A stretch of DNA of 48,770 nucleotides. Origin: Phenylobacterium sp. GTDB lineage: Bacteria; Pseudomonadota; Alphaproteobacteria; Caulobacterales; Caulobacteraceae. This document shows positions 34,751-44,745 of this stretch, one piece after another (position 1 is the first letter of the stretch; every line of letters begins with the position of its first letter). The notes under the pieces were generated by a model that was not told the origin of the DNA, ran no database searches, and was given only the letters and a program-made list of their open reading frames with translations. The translations under genes and the position numbers were made by a program. The stretch is from positions 1-48,770 of the forward strand of contig NZ_JAUYAF010000023.1 in the NCBI RefSeq assembly GCF_030693625.1. The letters run 5' to 3'.

Positions 34751-34816
34751 GCGGACCTCCCCTCCTAACGTATGACGATGTTCTAGCTCTGCAGCTGCGA
34801 AAGACCCTGATTCACT

Positions 34817-34900
34817 GGTGCGGTCGAGAAGACTCGAACTTCCACGGGTTGCCCCACAGCGACCTCAACGCTGCGCGTCTACCAATTCCGCCACGACCGC
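34817..34900 (-). tRNA. tRNA-Leu (anticodon GAG)
   Basis: The minus strand has acceptor GCGGTCG (34900-34894) pairing with CGACCGC (34827-34821), then discriminator A and encoded CCA (34819-34817). The anticodon arm CAGCG-TTGAGGT-CGCTG gives anticodon GAG, reading CUC/CUU Leu codons. The D arm (GCGGAATTGGTAGACGC), a long class II variable arm (GGGGCAACCC) and the T loop TTCGAGT are all visible. The CCA end is encoded. Confidence 0.97.
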
Positions 34901-34954
34901 TCGTGGTGAGGCGCGGCAGGTAGCAAACCCCCGCGCGTTTGTGAAGCGTTGTGG

Positions 34955-35218
34955 CTAGCCGCCGGCCATATAGTCGTAAACATCGGCCGCGCGGGTGACT
35001 GCGATGGAGATGCGATCCTCGTTGATCTGGATCTCTCCACGGGCCACGGGGTGGTTATTGGCCAGGATCCACACCTCTTCGTTGACACCGGCGTCCAGCG
35101 GGATCACCGCACCCCGGCCCATCCGCAGCAGCTGCTGCATGGGCAGGGTGGAGCGACCCAGCACCACCGAAATCTCGACGTTGACGGCGTTAACCTGACC
35201 CAAAACCCCACCCATCAA
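34955..35218 (-). CDS. Orphan SpoA-domain (FliM/FliN-like) protein
   Basis: The product is 87 aa consisting almost entirely of one SpoA domain: VNAVNVEISVVLGRSTLPMQQLLRMGRGAVIPLDAGVNEEVWILANNHPVARGEIQINEDRISIAVT. This is the C-ring core of FliN (flagellar motor switch). No other flagellar gene is nearby, and it is shorter than usual FliN because it lacks the N-terminal extension. It could be the motor FliN in a displaced location or a paralogue. Confidence 0.85.
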   Translation of the reverse strand: MMGGVLGQVNAVNVEISVVLGRSTLPMQQLLRMGRGAVIPLDAGVNEEVWILANNHPVARGEIQINEDRISIAVTRAADVYDYMAGG

Positions 35219-35282
35219 AAAACGCTAAGAAATCAAAGGGGGCTTTGCGCCCCCCGATCCTCGAGCCCACATTGGCGCTGAC

Positions 35283-36008
35283 ATGCTTGACCGGTCGTTA
35301 AATGCTGACGCTCCCGCTCCCTATTTCGGAAGGGCCGACGGCGCCCCTGTGGGATGGGCCGTTTCCACCGGGTATGTCGGATACGAGGCCGCCGTCGCCG
35401 CCATGGAGGCCCGCGCCGCCGCCATCGCCGAGGGCAAGGCGGGGGAGCTGGTCTGGCTTTTGGAGCACCCGCCGCTCTACACGGCCGGAATTTCCGCGAA
35501 AATGGCCGATCTGCTGGAGCCAGACCGATTCCCGGTCTTCGCGACGGCCCGCGGCGGGCAGTTCACCTATCACGGCCCAGGCCAGCGCGTGGCCTATGTG
35601 ATGCTGGATCTGAGCGCGCGCCAACGCGACGTGCGCGCATTCGTCGCTGGCCTTGAGGCCTGGGTTATCGGCGCCCTGGCGCGGTTCAACGTGACCGGAG
35701 AGATTCGCGACGGTCGGGTGGGCGTCTGGGTTGAGCGCCGCGTGTCCGGCGCGCCCACGCGTGAGGACAAGATCGCCGCCATCGGGGTGAAGCTGCGCCG
35801 CTGGGTGTCGTTCCACGGGGTCTCGCTGAACGTGGAGCCTGATCTCGACCACTTCTCCGGCATCGTCCCCTGCGGCCAGACCGAGCACGGGGTGACCAGC
35901 CTGGTGGACCTGGGCCTGCCGGTGACCATGGACGAGGCCGATTCGGCGCTGATGGAGAGTTTCGCGGCTGTGTTCGGGCCGGTGGTACGGGTCGAGGCGC
36001 CGATCTGA
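35283..36008 (+). CDS. lipB: Octanoyl-(acyl carrier protein)-protein N-octanoyltransferase LipB
   Basis: The product is 241 aa. Family blocks are [59 protein letters not shown] with the conserved Lys170, and [15 protein letters not shown] with catalytic Cys197. It transfers octanoyl from ACP to lipoyl domains, the first step of lipoate synthesis. lipA is not in the window. It is divergent from the SpoA gene with 64 bp between. That gap holds a short G/C hairpin (35238-35243 with 35249-35254). Confidence 0.95.
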   Translation: MLDRSLNADAPAPYFGRADGAPVGWAVSTGYVGYEAAVAAMEARAAAIAEGKAGELVWLLEHPPLYTAGISAKMADLLEPDRFPVFATARGGQFTYHGPGQRVAYVMLDLSARQRDVRAFVAGLEAWVIGALARFNVTGEIRDGRVGVWVERRVSGAPTREDKIAAIGVKLRRWVSFHGVSLNVEPDLDHFSGIVPCGQTEHGVTSLVDLGLPVTMDEADSALMESFAAVFGPVVRVEAPI

Positions 36009-36015
36009 CGCTTCC

Positions 36016-36156
36016 TTTCCTCCCCTATTTGTGGGGGAGGGGGACCGCCGATAGGCGGTGGAGGGGGCGCGACCGGACACCGTGGATGGGGCTCGCCCCC
36101 TCCACCACGCTACGCGCGGTCCCCCTCCCCCGTTCGCTTCGCGACAGGGGAGGAAA
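36016..36156. repeat. Long imperfect palindromic intergenic repeat
   Basis: The outer arms TTTCCTCCCCT (from 36016) and AGGGGAGGAAAA (to 36156) pair. Inside them GGGGGAGGGGGACCGC (about 36034) pairs with GCGGTCCCCCTCCCCC (about 36116), and GTGGAGGGGGCG pairs with CGCCCCCTCCAC. The whole forms a nested hairpin of about 140 bp between lipB and the DUF805 gene. Similar 'gggggaggggg' palindromes are scattered through Caulobacterales genomes from memory. It has no ORF and may act as a bidirectional terminator. Confidence 0.75.
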
Positions 36157-36162
36157 AGATCT

Positions 36163-36560
36163 TCAGGCCAGCGCACCCCTCAGCGGGTTGGCGCCATAGC
36201 GGTTGGTCCCCTGCTCGCTCCCCATGACCCCCAGCTCCACCACCGCCCAGACCAGCAGCAGCGACAGCAGGACATCGGCGGGGTTCATCGGCGGCTGCCA
36301 GACGGCCACCAGGGCGAAGAGAATCGGCGCGGCCCACCAGCCGGACTTGCCCCGGTCGTGCAGGCGCTTGGACAGCACACAGGCACCGCCATAGATCAGG
36401 GACGGATAGACGAACCAGCCGGTCAGCCAGTGCAGGGTGACGCCGGCCACGGCCTCATAGACCGCCGCCAAGGCGATCAGCAGCGCCGCCCCGATGAGGA
36501 ACGGCGTCCGGCCCAGGCGGCCCCCTGCGGTGAAGAACAGGGCCGCCCAGTCGGTCTGCA

Positions 36561-36561
<1 letters not shown>
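36163..36561 (-). CDS. DUF805 family small membrane protein
   Basis: The product is 132 aa with about four hydrophobic helices. The DUF805 hallmarks are present: GRLGRTPFLIGAALL at the start, SKRLHDRGKSGWW in the middle, and EQGTNRYGANPL at the end. Function is unknown. Its ATG overlaps the pccA TGA by one base, so it is translated after pccA. Confidence 0.88.
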
Positions 36562-38540
<1,979 letters not shown>

Positions 38541-38549
38541 GCTGATGTC

Positions 38550-38594
38550 TTAGCGCAAAATCGCGCGGGCGAGACAGTCCGTGGTCCTGGGCAT
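38550..38594 (-). CDS. 14-codon upstream ORF in the pccA leader
   Basis: AAGGGAGG (plus-strand 38602-38609) lies 7 bp before ATG 38592-38594. The ORF encodes MPRTTDCLARAILR and stops at TAA 38550-38552, 9 bp before the pccA ATG. The ribosome binding site is stronger than that of pccA itself. It follows a stable nested hairpin. It may couple ribosome movement to pccA translation. No family can be claimed at this length. Confidence 0.45.
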   Translation of the reverse strand: MPRTTDCLARAILR

Positions 38595-38611
38595 GACGTA
38601 ACCTCCCTTAC

Positions 38612-38657
38612 AGCGTGACAGCCTGAAGTGGGCGCCGGTCCAGGCGCCCGTCACGCT
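38612..38657 (-). promoter_or_regulatory. Nested hairpin in the pccA leader
   Basis: An outer 8-bp stem (38650-38657 with 38612-38619) stacks directly on an inner 7-bp stem (38643-38649 with 38630-38636, loop 38637-38642), leaving a 10-nt bulge (38620-38629). It lies just upstream of the ribosome binding site of the 14-codon ORF. It does not match a riboswitch class I know. Confidence 0.5.
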
Positions 38658-38668
38658 CAACATCAAAA

Positions 38669-38719
38669 GCCCGAGCCTTTCTGTTTCAGAAGAGATTTCT
38701 GAAACAGAAAGGCTCGGGC
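38669..38719. promoter_or_regulatory. 23-bp perfect inverted repeat between pccA and msrB
   Basis: The arms 38669-38691 and 38697-38719 are exact reverse complements with a 5-nt loop (GAGAT). On the minus strand the hairpin is followed by TTTTGATGTT, like a Rho-independent terminator, yet it lies upstream of pccA. On the plus strand no T run follows, and msrB starts 41 bp further on. It could be an attenuator for pccA, an insulator, or the end of a short leftward RNA. Confidence 0.75.
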
Positions 38720-38760
38720 AGCGCTTCCGTACTTGGGGGAGAGACCCTAGATTGGACCCC

Positions 38761-39255
38761 ATGAGCACGCCAGAAGCCACCCTCTCCCCGTCCGGTTTTG
38801 ACCTGACACCTCCCGACGCAGCGGAACGCAAGCGCCTCGAGGCCGATCTCACCCGCGAAGAGGCCGAGGTGCTGCTGCATCACGGCACAGAGGCGGCCTT
38901 CTGCGGCGGCCTGCTGGATAACAAGGAGGACGGCGCCTATTGCTGCCGGCTCTGCGGCCTGCCGCTGTTCCAGGCCAAGACCAAGTTCGAGAGCGGCACC
39001 GGCTGGCCCAGCTTCTTCGCCCCCATCGACGAGGCCCATGTCCTGGCGGTGAAGGACACCAGCTACGGGATGATCCGCATCGAGACCCGCTGCGCCCGCT
39101 GCGACAGCCACCAGGGCCATGTCTTCCCCGACGGTCCCGCGCCGACCCGGCTGCGGTACTGCATCAATTCGATCTCGCTGGAGTTCGTGCAGAACGGTCA
39201 GGCGCTCCGCGATCCGCTGGAGCGCGGCGACAACCAGCGCCTGGCGATCGTCTAG
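38761..39255 (+). CDS. msrB: Peptide-methionine (R)-S-oxide reductase MsrB
   Basis: The product is 164 aa. The zinc site is CRLCG plus CARCDSHQGHVFPDG, and FESGTGWPSFF and RYCINSISL contain the catalytic Cys134. It reduces methionine-R-sulfoxide in proteins. ATG 38761 is given as the start. An in-frame TTG at 38752 is better placed relative to GGGGGAGAG (38735-38743) and would add three residues. There is no signal peptide, so it is cytoplasmic. Confidence 0.94.
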   Translation: MSTPEATLSPSGFDLTPPDAAERKRLEADLTREEAEVLLHHGTEAAFCGGLLDNKEDGAYCCRLCGLPLFQAKTKFESGTGWPSFFAPIDEAHVLAVKDTSYGMIRIETRCARCDSHQGHVFPDGPAPTRLRYCINSISLEFVQNGQALRDPLERGDNQRLAIV

Positions 39256-39359
39256 AACCCGCAGCTGAGACAACTACATCGTTGATTTCATGGTGGATGA
39301 CTGAGTTCCGCTGTAGGGTGATTTGTCGGACGCTTGGCGTCTCCACCTTGGCTGGTCCC

Positions 39360-39884
39360 ATGCCTCTCCGCGCGATCATCCTGATCGGCCTCCTGGTTGC
39401 CGCAGGCCCAGCCATGGCGGGAAACGCCAAGTGCATCTGGGATCAACTGCCCGGCAGCAACCGCGACGCTTATCTCCTCGCTGGCCTGAAGGACCACCGG
39501 CCCGACGTGATGGATCACTTCAGCGACGCGCAGCTAAGCGTCGCCCTGAACGCCTGCAAGATCAGCGACGCGGCCATGGAGCATGCCGGCCGGGCGTTCT
39601 CCGGCTACACCGGTCAACTCATCGCCGAGCGGCGGCTGGAAATCTTGACCAACGTCTATGCCAAGCAACTGGACGCGGCCTGGGCCGCCCTGGACCCCGG
39701 CGTGATCGCGGCGCTGGCTCAGGAGGTGGCCAGCGGCAAGGACACCGGCGCCGGCCTGAAGGTTTGGAATAGTCTGATCGCGACGCTGACCCCCGCCGCC
39801 AGCGACCTGACCGCGCTCAAGCTCGAACTGATCAGCTATATGAGCAGCCGCGCGACCCGCCAGGCCAACGAGAAGCTCTACTAA
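39360..39884 (+). CDS. Secreted protein of unknown function
   Basis: The product is 174 aa. A signal peptide (about 1-20, LIGLLVAAGPAMA, cut before GN) is followed by a mostly helical body with two Cys (KCIWDQLPG and NACKISDAA), which may form a disulfide in the periplasm. No family is recognised. It is convergent with the kinase-like gene, overlapping by 4 bp. Confidence 0.75.
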   Translation: MPLRAIILIGLLVAAGPAMAGNAKCIWDQLPGSNRDAYLLAGLKDHRPDVMDHFSDAQLSVALNACKISDAAMEHAGRAFSGYTGQLIAERRLEILTNVYAKQLDAAWAALDPGVIAALAQEVASGKDTGAGLKVWNSLIATLTPAASDLTALKLELISYMSSRATRQANEKLY

Positions 39885-40690
39885 AGCCCCAGCTCCGCCG
39901 CCGCGATCTGCGCGATCTGCAGGGCGCCGGCGGGGTTGTTCCCATCTGCCAGGGTCCATGAGGCCGAGAGGCCGGCATAGGCCAGCAGCCACTGCATCGT
40001 CCGCACAGGCTCGAGCACGGCCGCCTGGCTCACCACCCTCACCTGGCTGGCGATACGTCCGGGGATGACGGCTGTGGCCAGGTCCGGATTGCACAACAGG
40101 TTGGCGTAGTCATAGCCACGCTCGCCGATCAGCCCCTTGGGGTCGATGGCCAGCCAGCCGAGGTCGCCGAAATCCAGGAAGTTGCCGTGGTGGGCGTCGC
40201 CGTGCAGGACGCAGACCTCGCGCGGGTCGGCCAGCAGCACCCGCGACATCTCGTAGGACTTGGCCAGCACACCCCCATGGCGGTTGGCGGCGGGCGCCAG
40301 TTGCGCAAACCAGTCCGGCAGCGGCCGCAGGGTCGACGGCAGCCTCCCCGCCCGCGGCGCGTGGAGGCCATCCAGGGCCGAGCAGATGACGCGGCTGGCG
40401 TCGTCGTCCTGACCGTTCCTGGCCATGTCGGCCAGCGATCCGGCGCCGGTGGCGCGGACCATCAGCAGGGCCTCGCCCTCGTGGGCCAGGACCGGCGCGG
40501 CCCCCTGCCCGTTCCACCAGGCCATCAGGACGCCCCCGGCGATCTCCTCGGGCGAATGACTGACCTTGAGCATGGCGGCGATCCCGTCCTTGCGAACAGG
40601 CAGGAGCCGTCCCCCAAGGCTGGTGAACGGCTCCCCGTCGGGCGTCAGGCGCCAACGGTCGATCCAGGTCCTGAACGCCTCCTCCGACAC
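39881..40690 (-). CDS. Aminoglycoside phosphotransferase-like kinase (APH(6)/hydroxyurea kinase type)
   Basis: The product is 269 aa from a GTG start. Kinase-like motifs are AAMLKVSHSPEEIAGG (ATP-binding Lys), VCVLHGDAHHGNFLDFGDLGWLAIDPKGLIGERGYDYANLL (catalytic loop HGDxHHxN and metal-binding DPK), typical of the streptomycin 6-kinase family PF04655. Chromosomal members in environmental bacteria need not confer resistance, so the natural substrate is unknown. It stands alone with no resistance or mobile gene nearby. Confidence 0.88.
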   Translation of the reverse strand: MSEEAFRTWIDRWRLTPDGEPFTSLGGRLLPVRKDGIAAMLKVSHSPEEIAGGVLMAWWNGQGAAPVLAHEGEALLMVRATGAGSLADMARNGQDDDASRVICSALDGLHAPRAGRLPSTLRPLPDWFAQLAPAANRHGGVLAKSYEMSRVLLADPREVCVLHGDAHHGNFLDFGDLGWLAIDPKGLIGERGYDYANLLCNPDLATAVIPGRIASQVRVVSQAAVLEPVRTMQWLLAYAGLSASWTLADGNNPAGALQIAQIAAAELGL

Positions 40691-40730
40691 GCCGCCAACC
40701 TAGGACGGACGGCGGGCGGTGTCAGCAGGG

Positions 40731-41426
40731 TCAGCTCTCGCCTTCGGCCTGGTCCCGCTGGATGGCGTTCTCGCCCAGGGGCGCGGTGGAAGCCCCGACC
40801 CGCAGGTTGTTCTGCACGTGCTTCACACCGGCGATGTGCTCGACGATCGCCTCGGCGTGGTGCTTGGCGCGACGGTCGCCGACCGTACCCGAAAGCGTGA
40901 CTTCTCCCTCCTGCACGGCCACGGAGATACCCGACGCGTCGATGTGGTCATCCTCCGTCAGCCGGTCGTGGACGTCCTCGTTGATGCGCGGATCGCTGCG
41001 GACATAGCCCTTGGGTCCCAGGCCGCGATGGCCGGGATCGCCGGGTCCCGACGGGTAGGCTTGGGGAGGGCTCCCGCCATAGCGCGCATCATAGCCCGGA
41101 GCGGTCCGGCCGTAGCCGCCGGGGTCAGGGCCGCCGCGGCTGTAGTCTTCCGCTCGGCCGCCACCGCCGCCCCCACCCCGATAGACGCGGTCTCCATAGG
41201 CCGACACGCGCCGACCTGGGTCACTGCCGTTCTGGCCGTAGCCGCCGGTCACCCCCCGGCCGCTATAGTCGGCGCCCCGAGCGGCAGGCCGGCCCGCAAC
41301 GCCGGGCCCCGGAGGCGGGTCGGTGTTGAAGCTGCGGTCGTCGCCATGCAGGTCGGCCTGTTGCTCGCCGCGATAGGTCCGGCCTTGGCCGCCGGGGTCG
41401 CGCCCGCCGTTGTCTCGCTCGGTCAC
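40731..41426 (-). CDS. BON-domain protein with disordered N-terminus (paralogue 1)
   Basis: The product is 231 aa from GTG. Residues 1-130 are Gly/Pro/Asp/Arg-rich and probably disordered. A BON domain follows (about 140-210): DPRINEDVHDRLTEDDHIDASGISVAVQEGEVTLSGTVGDRRAKHHAEAIVEHIAGVKHVQNNLRV. BON domains are small phospholipid- or membrane-binding modules of stress-related proteins such as OsmY. No signal peptide is visible. It overlaps the upstream paralogue by GTGA, so translation is coupled. Confidence 0.88.
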   Translation of the reverse strand: MTERDNGGRDPGGQGRTYRGEQQADLHGDDRSFNTDPPPGPGVAGRPAARGADYSGRGVTGGYGQNGSDPGRRVSAYGDRVYRGGGGGGGRAEDYSRGGPDPGGYGRTAPGYDARYGGSPPQAYPSGPGDPGHRGLGPKGYVRSDPRINEDVHDRLTEDDHIDASGISVAVQEGEVTLSGTVGDRRAKHHAEAIVEHIAGVKHVQNNLRVGASTAPLGENAIQRDQAEGES

Positions 41427-42196
41427 TTCGCGTCTCCCGGCCGGCTGACGCGCAGGTTGTTCTGCACGTGGGTCACCCCGCCGATGTCCTCCACCAGCCG
41501 CTCGGCCCGGTGCTTGGCCTCGCGCTCGGTGACCGAGCCTGAGAGCGTCACTTCACCATCGGACACCGCGAGCGTGATATTGGAGGCGTCAAGCCAGGCG
41601 TCCTCGGTAAGGCGCTCGTGAACCTCCTCCGTGATCCGCTCGTCGGACCGCTTGTAGCCCTGCGGGCCCAGCCCACGATGGACAGGCCGCTGGAAGTCCG
41701 GCCGGCGGTCGCTGAACCAGGATGCGACGGTGTCGGCGGCGCGGTCCAGGAAGTTGCGGCTGTGGCCGGTGTCCTCATCGCGATCGTCGCGGTCGCGATA
41801 GAAGCGGGCGTCATCGCCGTCGCCGGCTTCATAGCTCCGATAGCGCTCGTAGGCGCCGCGCGGCTCTGACTGCGGCCCATAGGCGGCGCGATAGGCCTGG
41901 TTGCGCTCAGCCTCGGTGTGGCCGCGAGGCCCGCGGTCATAGGTGCGATCGGCGCCTCGGATGGGCGAAGCGTATCGCGGCCCGCCACCAGCGGAGCCGT
42001 CGCGCGCCGCCCGGGGGTCACTGTAGCTGGCGCCGCTCTCGCGCTCGCCAAACACCGGGCCCCGGGGCCCACGTTGGAAGCTGCGATCCTCAGGTCCGCG
42101 GTAACGGTCGAGAGGCTGGTCCTCGCCCGGATAGCCGCGGCTGAACTCCGCGTCGCGTTCGCGCCACTCGCGGTCGTCTTCAAATCTGCCGGCCAT
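41423..42196 (-). CDS. BON-domain protein with disordered N-terminus (paralogue 2)
   Basis: The product is 257 aa. A long charged, Arg/Asp/Tyr-rich N-terminal part (1-170) includes a short tract RNFLDRAADTVASWFSDRR. It precedes a BON domain closely like that of the neighbour: HRGLGPQGYKRSDERITEEVHERLTEDAWLDASNITLAVSDGEVTLSGSV. The start is chosen at ATG 42194-42196, with GGAG 8 bp upstream. An earlier ATG (42211) has no ribosome binding site. The pair arose by tandem duplication with divergence of the low-complexity parts. Confidence 0.88.
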   Translation of the reverse strand: MAGRFEDDREWRERDAEFSRGYPGEDQPLDRYRGPEDRSFQRGPRGPVFGERESGASYSDPRAARDGSAGGGPRYASPIRGADRTYDRGPRGHTEAERNQAYRAAYGPQSEPRGAYERYRSYEAGDGDDARFYRDRDDRDEDTGHSRNFLDRAADTVASWFSDRRPDFQRPVHRGLGPQGYKRSDERITEEVHERLTEDAWLDASNITLAVSDGEVTLSGSVTEREAKHRAERLVEDIGGVTHVQNNLRVSRPGDAK

Positions 42197-42298
42197 GAGG
42201 TCGTCTCCCATTGTTGCGTGGCCAAGGTGGCCTCGCGATCACAACGGGAGCGGCTCGCGCCAAGTTCCCCGCTAAGCAGCGGGGTCGCCATCGCGCCC

Positions 42299-43831
42299 CT
42301 ATAGCGGGATGTTGTCGTGCTTCTTCCAGGGGTTGGTCAGTTGCTTGCCCCGCAGGTTCTTCAGCGAGCGGGCGATGCGCTTGCGGGTGTTGTGGGGCTT
42401 GATGACGTCGTCGATGTAGCCGCGGCTGGCGGCGATGAAGGGGTTGGCGAAACGGGACTTGTACTCGGCTTCGCGGGCGGCGATGGCGTCGGGGTCGCCG
42501 ATCTCTGCGCGGAAGATGATCTCCACGGCGCCCTTGGAGCCCATGACGGCGATCTCGGCGGTGGGCCAGGCATAGTTCACGTCGCCGCGAATGTGCTTGG
42601 AGCTCATCACGTCATAGGCGCCGCCATAGGCCTTGCGGGTGATCAGGGTCACCTTGGGCACGGTGGCCTCGGCATAGGCGAACAAGAGCTTGGCGCCGTG
42701 GCGGATCAGGCCGCCCTGCTCCTGCTTGGTGCCCGGCATGAAGCCCGGCACGTCCACCAGGGTCACCAGGGGGATCTCGAAGGCGTCGCAGAAGCGCACG
42801 AAGCGGGCGCCCTTGCGGCTGGAGTCGATGTCCAGCACGCCGGCCAGGACCTGGGGCTGGTTGGCGACGATGCCGATGGTGCGGCCGTCCATGCGGGCGA
42901 AGCCGCAGATGATGTTCTTGGCGAAGTCCGGGGCGATCTCGAAGAAGTCGGCCTCGTCCACGACCTTCAGGATCAGTTCCTTCATGTCGTAGGGCTTGTT
43001 GGGGTTGGACGGCACCAGGGTGTCGAGGCTCATCTCGTCGCGCTCGACATTGTCGAAGCTCTCCCGGACCGGGGGCTTCTCGCGGTTCGAAAGCGGTAGG
43101 AAATCCACCAGGCGGCGCACCTGGGTGAGCGCCTCCAGGTCGTTCTCGAAGGCGCCGTCGGCGACGCCGGACTTCATGGCGTGGACGCGGTAGCCCCCCA
43201 GCTCCTCGTGGGTGACCTCCTCGTGGGTCACGGTGCGGACCACGTCGGGGCCGGTGACGTACATATAGCTCGTATCCTTCACCATGAAGATGAAGTCGGT
43301 GATGGCCGGGGAATAGACGTCACCCCCGGCGCAGGGGCCCATGATGACGCTGATCTGCGGGATGACACCGCTGGCCAGCGTGTTCTGCAGGAAGATGTCG
43401 GCATAGCCTGCCAAGCCGTCGACCCCCTCCTGGATGCGCGCGCCGCCGGCGTCGAACAGGCCGATGATCGGGGCGCCGACCTTGAGCGCCTGCTGCTGCA
43501 CCTTGACGATCTTCTGCGCATGCGCGTTGGAAAGAGATCCACCGAAGACCGTGAAATCCTTGGAGAACACAAAGACCAGGCGGCCGTTGATATTGCCCCA
43601 GCCGGTGACCACGCCATCGCCCGGCACCCGGTTGTCGGCCATGCCGAAGTCGGTGGCGCGGTGCTCGACGAACATGTCGAACTCCTCGAAGGAGCCTTCG
43701 TCCAGCAACAGGTCCAGGCGCTCGCGTGCGGTGAGCTTGCCCTTGGCGTGCTGGCTCTGGATGCGGCGCTCGCCGCCGCCCATGCGGGCCTCCGCGCGAC
43801 GCTTCTCAAGCTCCTCGATGATATGCTTCAA
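42299..43831 (-). CDS. pccB: Propionyl-CoA carboxylase carboxyltransferase (beta) subunit
   Basis: The product is 510 aa. It includes [85 protein letters not shown] and [24 protein letters not shown], which are PccB signatures. It completes propionyl-CoA carboxylase with PccA, whose gene starts about 3.8 kb away in the same direction. The start is a TTG (43829-43831) with AGAGGGG upstream, giving [12 protein letters not shown], the expected N-terminus. Confidence 0.94.
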   Translation of the reverse strand: MKHIIEELEKRRAEARMGGGERRIQSQHAKGKLTARERLDLLLDEGSFEEFDMFVEHRATDFGMADNRVPGDGVVTGWGNINGRLVFVFSKDFTVFGGSLSNAHAQKIVKVQQQALKVGAPIIGLFDAGGARIQEGVDGLAGYADIFLQNTLASGVIPQISVIMGPCAGGDVYSPAITDFIFMVKDTSYMYVTGPDVVRTVTHEEVTHEELGGYRVHAMKSGVADGAFENDLEALTQVRRLVDFLPLSNREKPPVRESFDNVERDEMSLDTLVPSNPNKPYDMKELILKVVDEADFFEIAPDFAKNIICGFARMDGRTIGIVANQPQVLAGVLDIDSSRKGARFVRFCDAFEIPLVTLVDVPGFMPGTKQEQGGLIRHGAKLLFAYAEATVPKVTLITRKAYGGAYDVMSSKHIRGDVNYAWPTAEIAVMGSKGAVEIIFRAEIGDPDAIAAREAEYKSRFANPFIAASRGYIDDVIKPHNTRKRIARSLKNLRGKQLTNPWKKHDNIPL

Positions 43832-43911
43832 GGCCGGCCCCTCTTAACGCTCTGTGCTGGGATCAAGCCCTAGTCGCGCCCGGAAGCCTGCGCAAGTTCA
43901 CCGGGCGTCAG

Positions 43912-44634
43912 CTAGAGGGCCTTGAACCAGCGCTCGAGCATGTGCGCCTCCACCACGTGACGGGCGGTGCGTTCGGCGGCCTCGTCATCGACGCCCCACT
44001 TCTCCTCCTGGAAGGTCTCATCCAGGCGCGACAGCTCCAGGGCCTGGACGCCGCTCATCCAGCCGCGCGCCAGGCCGAAGGCCAGGACCGCCGAGCCGAA
44101 CAGGGCGGTGCCGAAAGCGACGCCAGCCAGGCCGAAATCGTCGAGATCCAGCGCCATGGCCTTGACCTTGGCCAGGGTCTCGTCGGGTTGGGTGCGGTGA
44201 ACGATGCCCGCAGCCCTTACGAAAGCGACCTCGAACTCCCGCTCAGCACGCTCCAGGACCGGGCCCCAGTGCTCCTGCTGGCGGTCCACCAGCCCCACCG
44301 GATCCTCGGCGAAATAGCAGAGCAGGTCAGAGCCGGCATAGTCGGCGATCTGAGCCGCTGTGCCGTCACGGGCCTGGGGGATGGCGTCGAGCGCCGTGTT
44401 GGCCAGGCGGGTCGCGTGCATCAGGGCCATCTCGATATGCTCGCCCTGGGCGGCCCACTCCGCGGCGACGAGGTCGGCCAGGGCCTGGGTCGGCAGAACC
44501 ATCAGGGCCGACCGGGGACTGCGCAGGCTGCGGTTGTCCAGCTTCACGGCGAAGCCGCCCTCGACGGCCTCAACCGCAACGCTCTTGTAGAAGCGGCGGG
44601 GCTTCTCGCCAGCTTCCTTGAATCCCTTGGCCAC
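43912..44634 (-). CDS. ATP12-family F1-ATPase assembly chaperone
   Basis: The product is 240 aa. It has the ATP12 pattern PRRFYKSVAVEAVEGGFAVKLDNRSLRSPRSALMVLPTQALADLVAAEWAAQGE, then SDLLCYFAEDPVGLVDRQQEHWGPVLERAEREF and SRLDETFQEEKWGVDDEAAERT. In mitochondria ATP12 binds the F1 alpha subunit during assembly. Alphaproteobacterial members are presumed to do the same. It lies 80 bp upstream of pccB. Confidence 0.93.
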   Translation of the reverse strand: MAKGFKEAGEKPRRFYKSVAVEAVEGGFAVKLDNRSLRSPRSALMVLPTQALADLVAAEWAAQGEHIEMALMHATRLANTALDAIPQARDGTAAQIADYAGSDLLCYFAEDPVGLVDRQQEHWGPVLERAEREFEVAFVRAAGIVHRTQPDETLAKVKAMALDLDDFGLAGVAFGTALFGSAVLAFGLARGWMSGVQALELSRLDETFQEEKWGVDDEAAERTARHVVEAHMLERWFKAL

Positions 44635-44745
44635 ACGTCTCTCCAGTCACGGCGGCCGACAGGCCGCCCGTGCGCGTGCAAATGAGCGCTGGCGCGAATT
44701 AGCGCAAGGCTGGCCTCGCGCCGGCGCCTCGGCGATGCTGCGGGG

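Noticed and set aside
34751..34816. Magnesium (M-box) riboswitch upstream of mgtE
   Set aside because: Only 66 bp separate the mgtE start from the tRNA gene, too short for an M-box, and no such fold was seen.
35238..35254. Short G/C hairpin between the SpoA gene and lipB as a terminator
   Set aside because: It lies upstream of both divergent genes, the stem is only 6 bp, and no gene ends into it.
39881..40690. Acquired antibiotic-resistance gene
   Set aside because: Base composition matches the neighbours and no mobile element is adjacent. It is most likely a chromosomal kinase of unknown substrate.
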